This document shows positions 58,846 through 59,327 of a stretch of DNA of 59,327 bases, in pieces. Source of the DNA: Prevotella sp. UBA2756 (GTDB lineage Bacteria > Bacteroidota > Bacteroidia > Bacteroidales > Bacteroidaceae). The translations under genes were made by a program, and so were the position numbers. The stretch spans positions 1 to 59,327 of the forward strand of contig DEJE01000007.1 of NCBI GenBank assembly GCA_002353205.1. Direction: 5' to 3'. Positions within the stretch are counted from its first letter, which is position 1, and each line of letters opens with the position of its first letter. The notes below the pieces were generated by a model. It saw nothing but the letters and a program-made list of their open reading frames with translations. It was not told the origin of the DNA and did no database searches.

Positions 58846-58940
58846 CTCTCCTCGTCGCGCAATTTAATTGATTTTGGTGCGCAATCTAATTAGAATTGCC
58901 ACGCAAAACAAATTGTTTTTGTGCGTAAAATAATTTATTT
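58846..58940. repeat. 22-bp tandem repeat array E
   Basis: Units near 58846, 58868, 58890, 58913 and 58935 of the TTGATTTTGGTGCGCAAT type, with one 1-bp slip. The motif is shared with arrays A (3361) and B (34685). The other bases of 58707-59020 show no gene or further feature. Confidence 0.7.
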
Positions 58941-59023
58941 TGCAGAAAGAGAAGCACCTTGCGACAACCGAAAACGGCTTTTCGGTACGTTCTGAAGAAA
59001 TCAAATGACCGGAACAAAAGAAC

Positions 59024-59060
59024 AAAAAAAAGGAGCCGCCACTTCACAGCGGCAGCTCCC
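59024..59060 (-). terminator. Terminator of gap
   Basis: Arms GGAGC-GCC and GGC-GCTCC (59032-59040/59051-59059) with one mismatch, followed on the minus strand by a run of T. Confidence 0.85.
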
Positions 59061-59093
59061 GAAAACTATACTTTGTGCTTATGAAAAGTTACA

Positions 59094-59327
59094 TTATTTC
59101 AGTTCAGCGAGGTACTTGATCGTGCGAACCATCTGAGAGGTGTAAGAGTTCTCGTTGTCATACCAAGCAACAACCTGTACGAGAGAGTTGCCGTCGCCAA
59201 TCTTGCTGACCATGGTCTGGTTAGCGTCGAAGAGCGAACCGAACTTCATACCGATGATGTCGCTGGAGACGAGCTTCTCCTCAGTGTAACCGAACGACTC
59301 GTTGGCAGCAGCCTTCATGGCAGCGTT
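59094..59327 (-). CDS. gap: Glyceraldehyde-3-phosphate dehydrogenase, C-terminal part
   Basis: The last 77 or so codons of GAPDH; the gene continues beyond the window. Landmarks: ESFGYTEEKLVSSDIIG, the cofactor/catalytic-domain segment SLFDANQTMVSKIGDGNSLV and the conserved VAWYDNENSYTSQMVRTIKY. It is a glycolytic enzyme of the cytoplasm. A terminator follows at 59024-59060. Confidence 0.93.
   Translation of the reverse strand, partial: NAAMKAAANESFGYTEEKLVSSDIIGMKFGSLFDANQTMVSKIGDGNSLVQVVAWYDNENSYTSQMVRTIKYLAELK

Overview
The window reads as chromosomal DNA from a Bacteroidota bacterium, most likely Prevotella in the broad sense (Prevotellaceae). Reasons: many promoters have the Bacteroidota form TTTG-N19/20-TAnnTTTG; Shine-Dalgarno sequences are largely absent; the content is typical (BspA-type leucine-rich surface protein, Prevotella-type C-terminal sorting tails, cydAB preceded by a DUF4492 gene, S8 peptidase-xseA-xseB, AmgK/RapZ fusion, GH28/GH36/DUF4380). 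Most of the window looks moderately GC-rich, while about 28.5-34.6 kb is visibly AT-richer. I saw no rRNA, tRNA, CRISPR array, transposase or integrase. The right end cuts through gap (GAPDH).

Layout. 0.1-3.2 kb (-): S8 peptidase, xseA, xseB. 3.7-6.2 kb (+): MATE exporter, cytidylate-kinase-like protein, phosphodiesterase. 6.3-12.4 kb (-): coiled-coil membrane protein, TolC, HlyD and two ABC-2 permeases, without an ATPase gene. 12.7-14.8 kb (-): ftsZ overlapping a small unknown gene. 15.1-16.5 kb: BspA-like surface protein. 16.6-19.7 kb: DUF4492-cydA-cydB. 19.8-26.5 kb: cyclophilin, fabD, GH13 amylase, AlaX-like protein, sugar nucleotidyltransferase, guaA. 26.5-34.3 kb: an accessory-looking block with a DNA-binding-like protein, membrane Ser/Thr kinase, PIN toxin-antitoxin pair, a candidate structured RNA, four zinc-ribbon proteins and an exported TonB-domain protein. 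34.3-35.1 kb: 22-bp-period repeats. 35.1-37.8 kb: groES-groEL behind a sigma-54-like promoter. 38-40 kb: candidate sRNA and the AmgK/RapZ fusion. 40.2-43 kb (-): carboxylesterase and a secreted unknown protein. 43.2-49.4 kb: GH28, GH36, DUF4380 and cutC. 49.5-54.4 kb (-): type III restriction-modification. 54.8-58.7 kb (-): three overlapping genes (exported C-terminal-tail protein, short acidic protein, transglutaminase-like protein). 59.1 kb: gap.

Most notable. (1) Several intergenic repeat families also occur in frame inside protein genes. ftsZ and guaA contain 28-nt and 26-nt stretches identical to intergenic palindromic repeats elsewhere in the window. The GH13 amylase, the kinase, the TolC and cyclophilin signal peptides and the Mod C-terminus appear to be partly repeat-encoded as well. 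This resembles the in-frame palindromic elements of Rickettsia. (2) A roughly 300-nt region (29390-29700) folds by eye into several nested helices, starts at a strong -7 box and shares a 44-bp promoter module with the toxin-antitoxin pair 860 bp upstream. (3) Dispersed intergenic arrays with an exact 22-bp period are found at four places. All comparisons were made by eye; no search was run.
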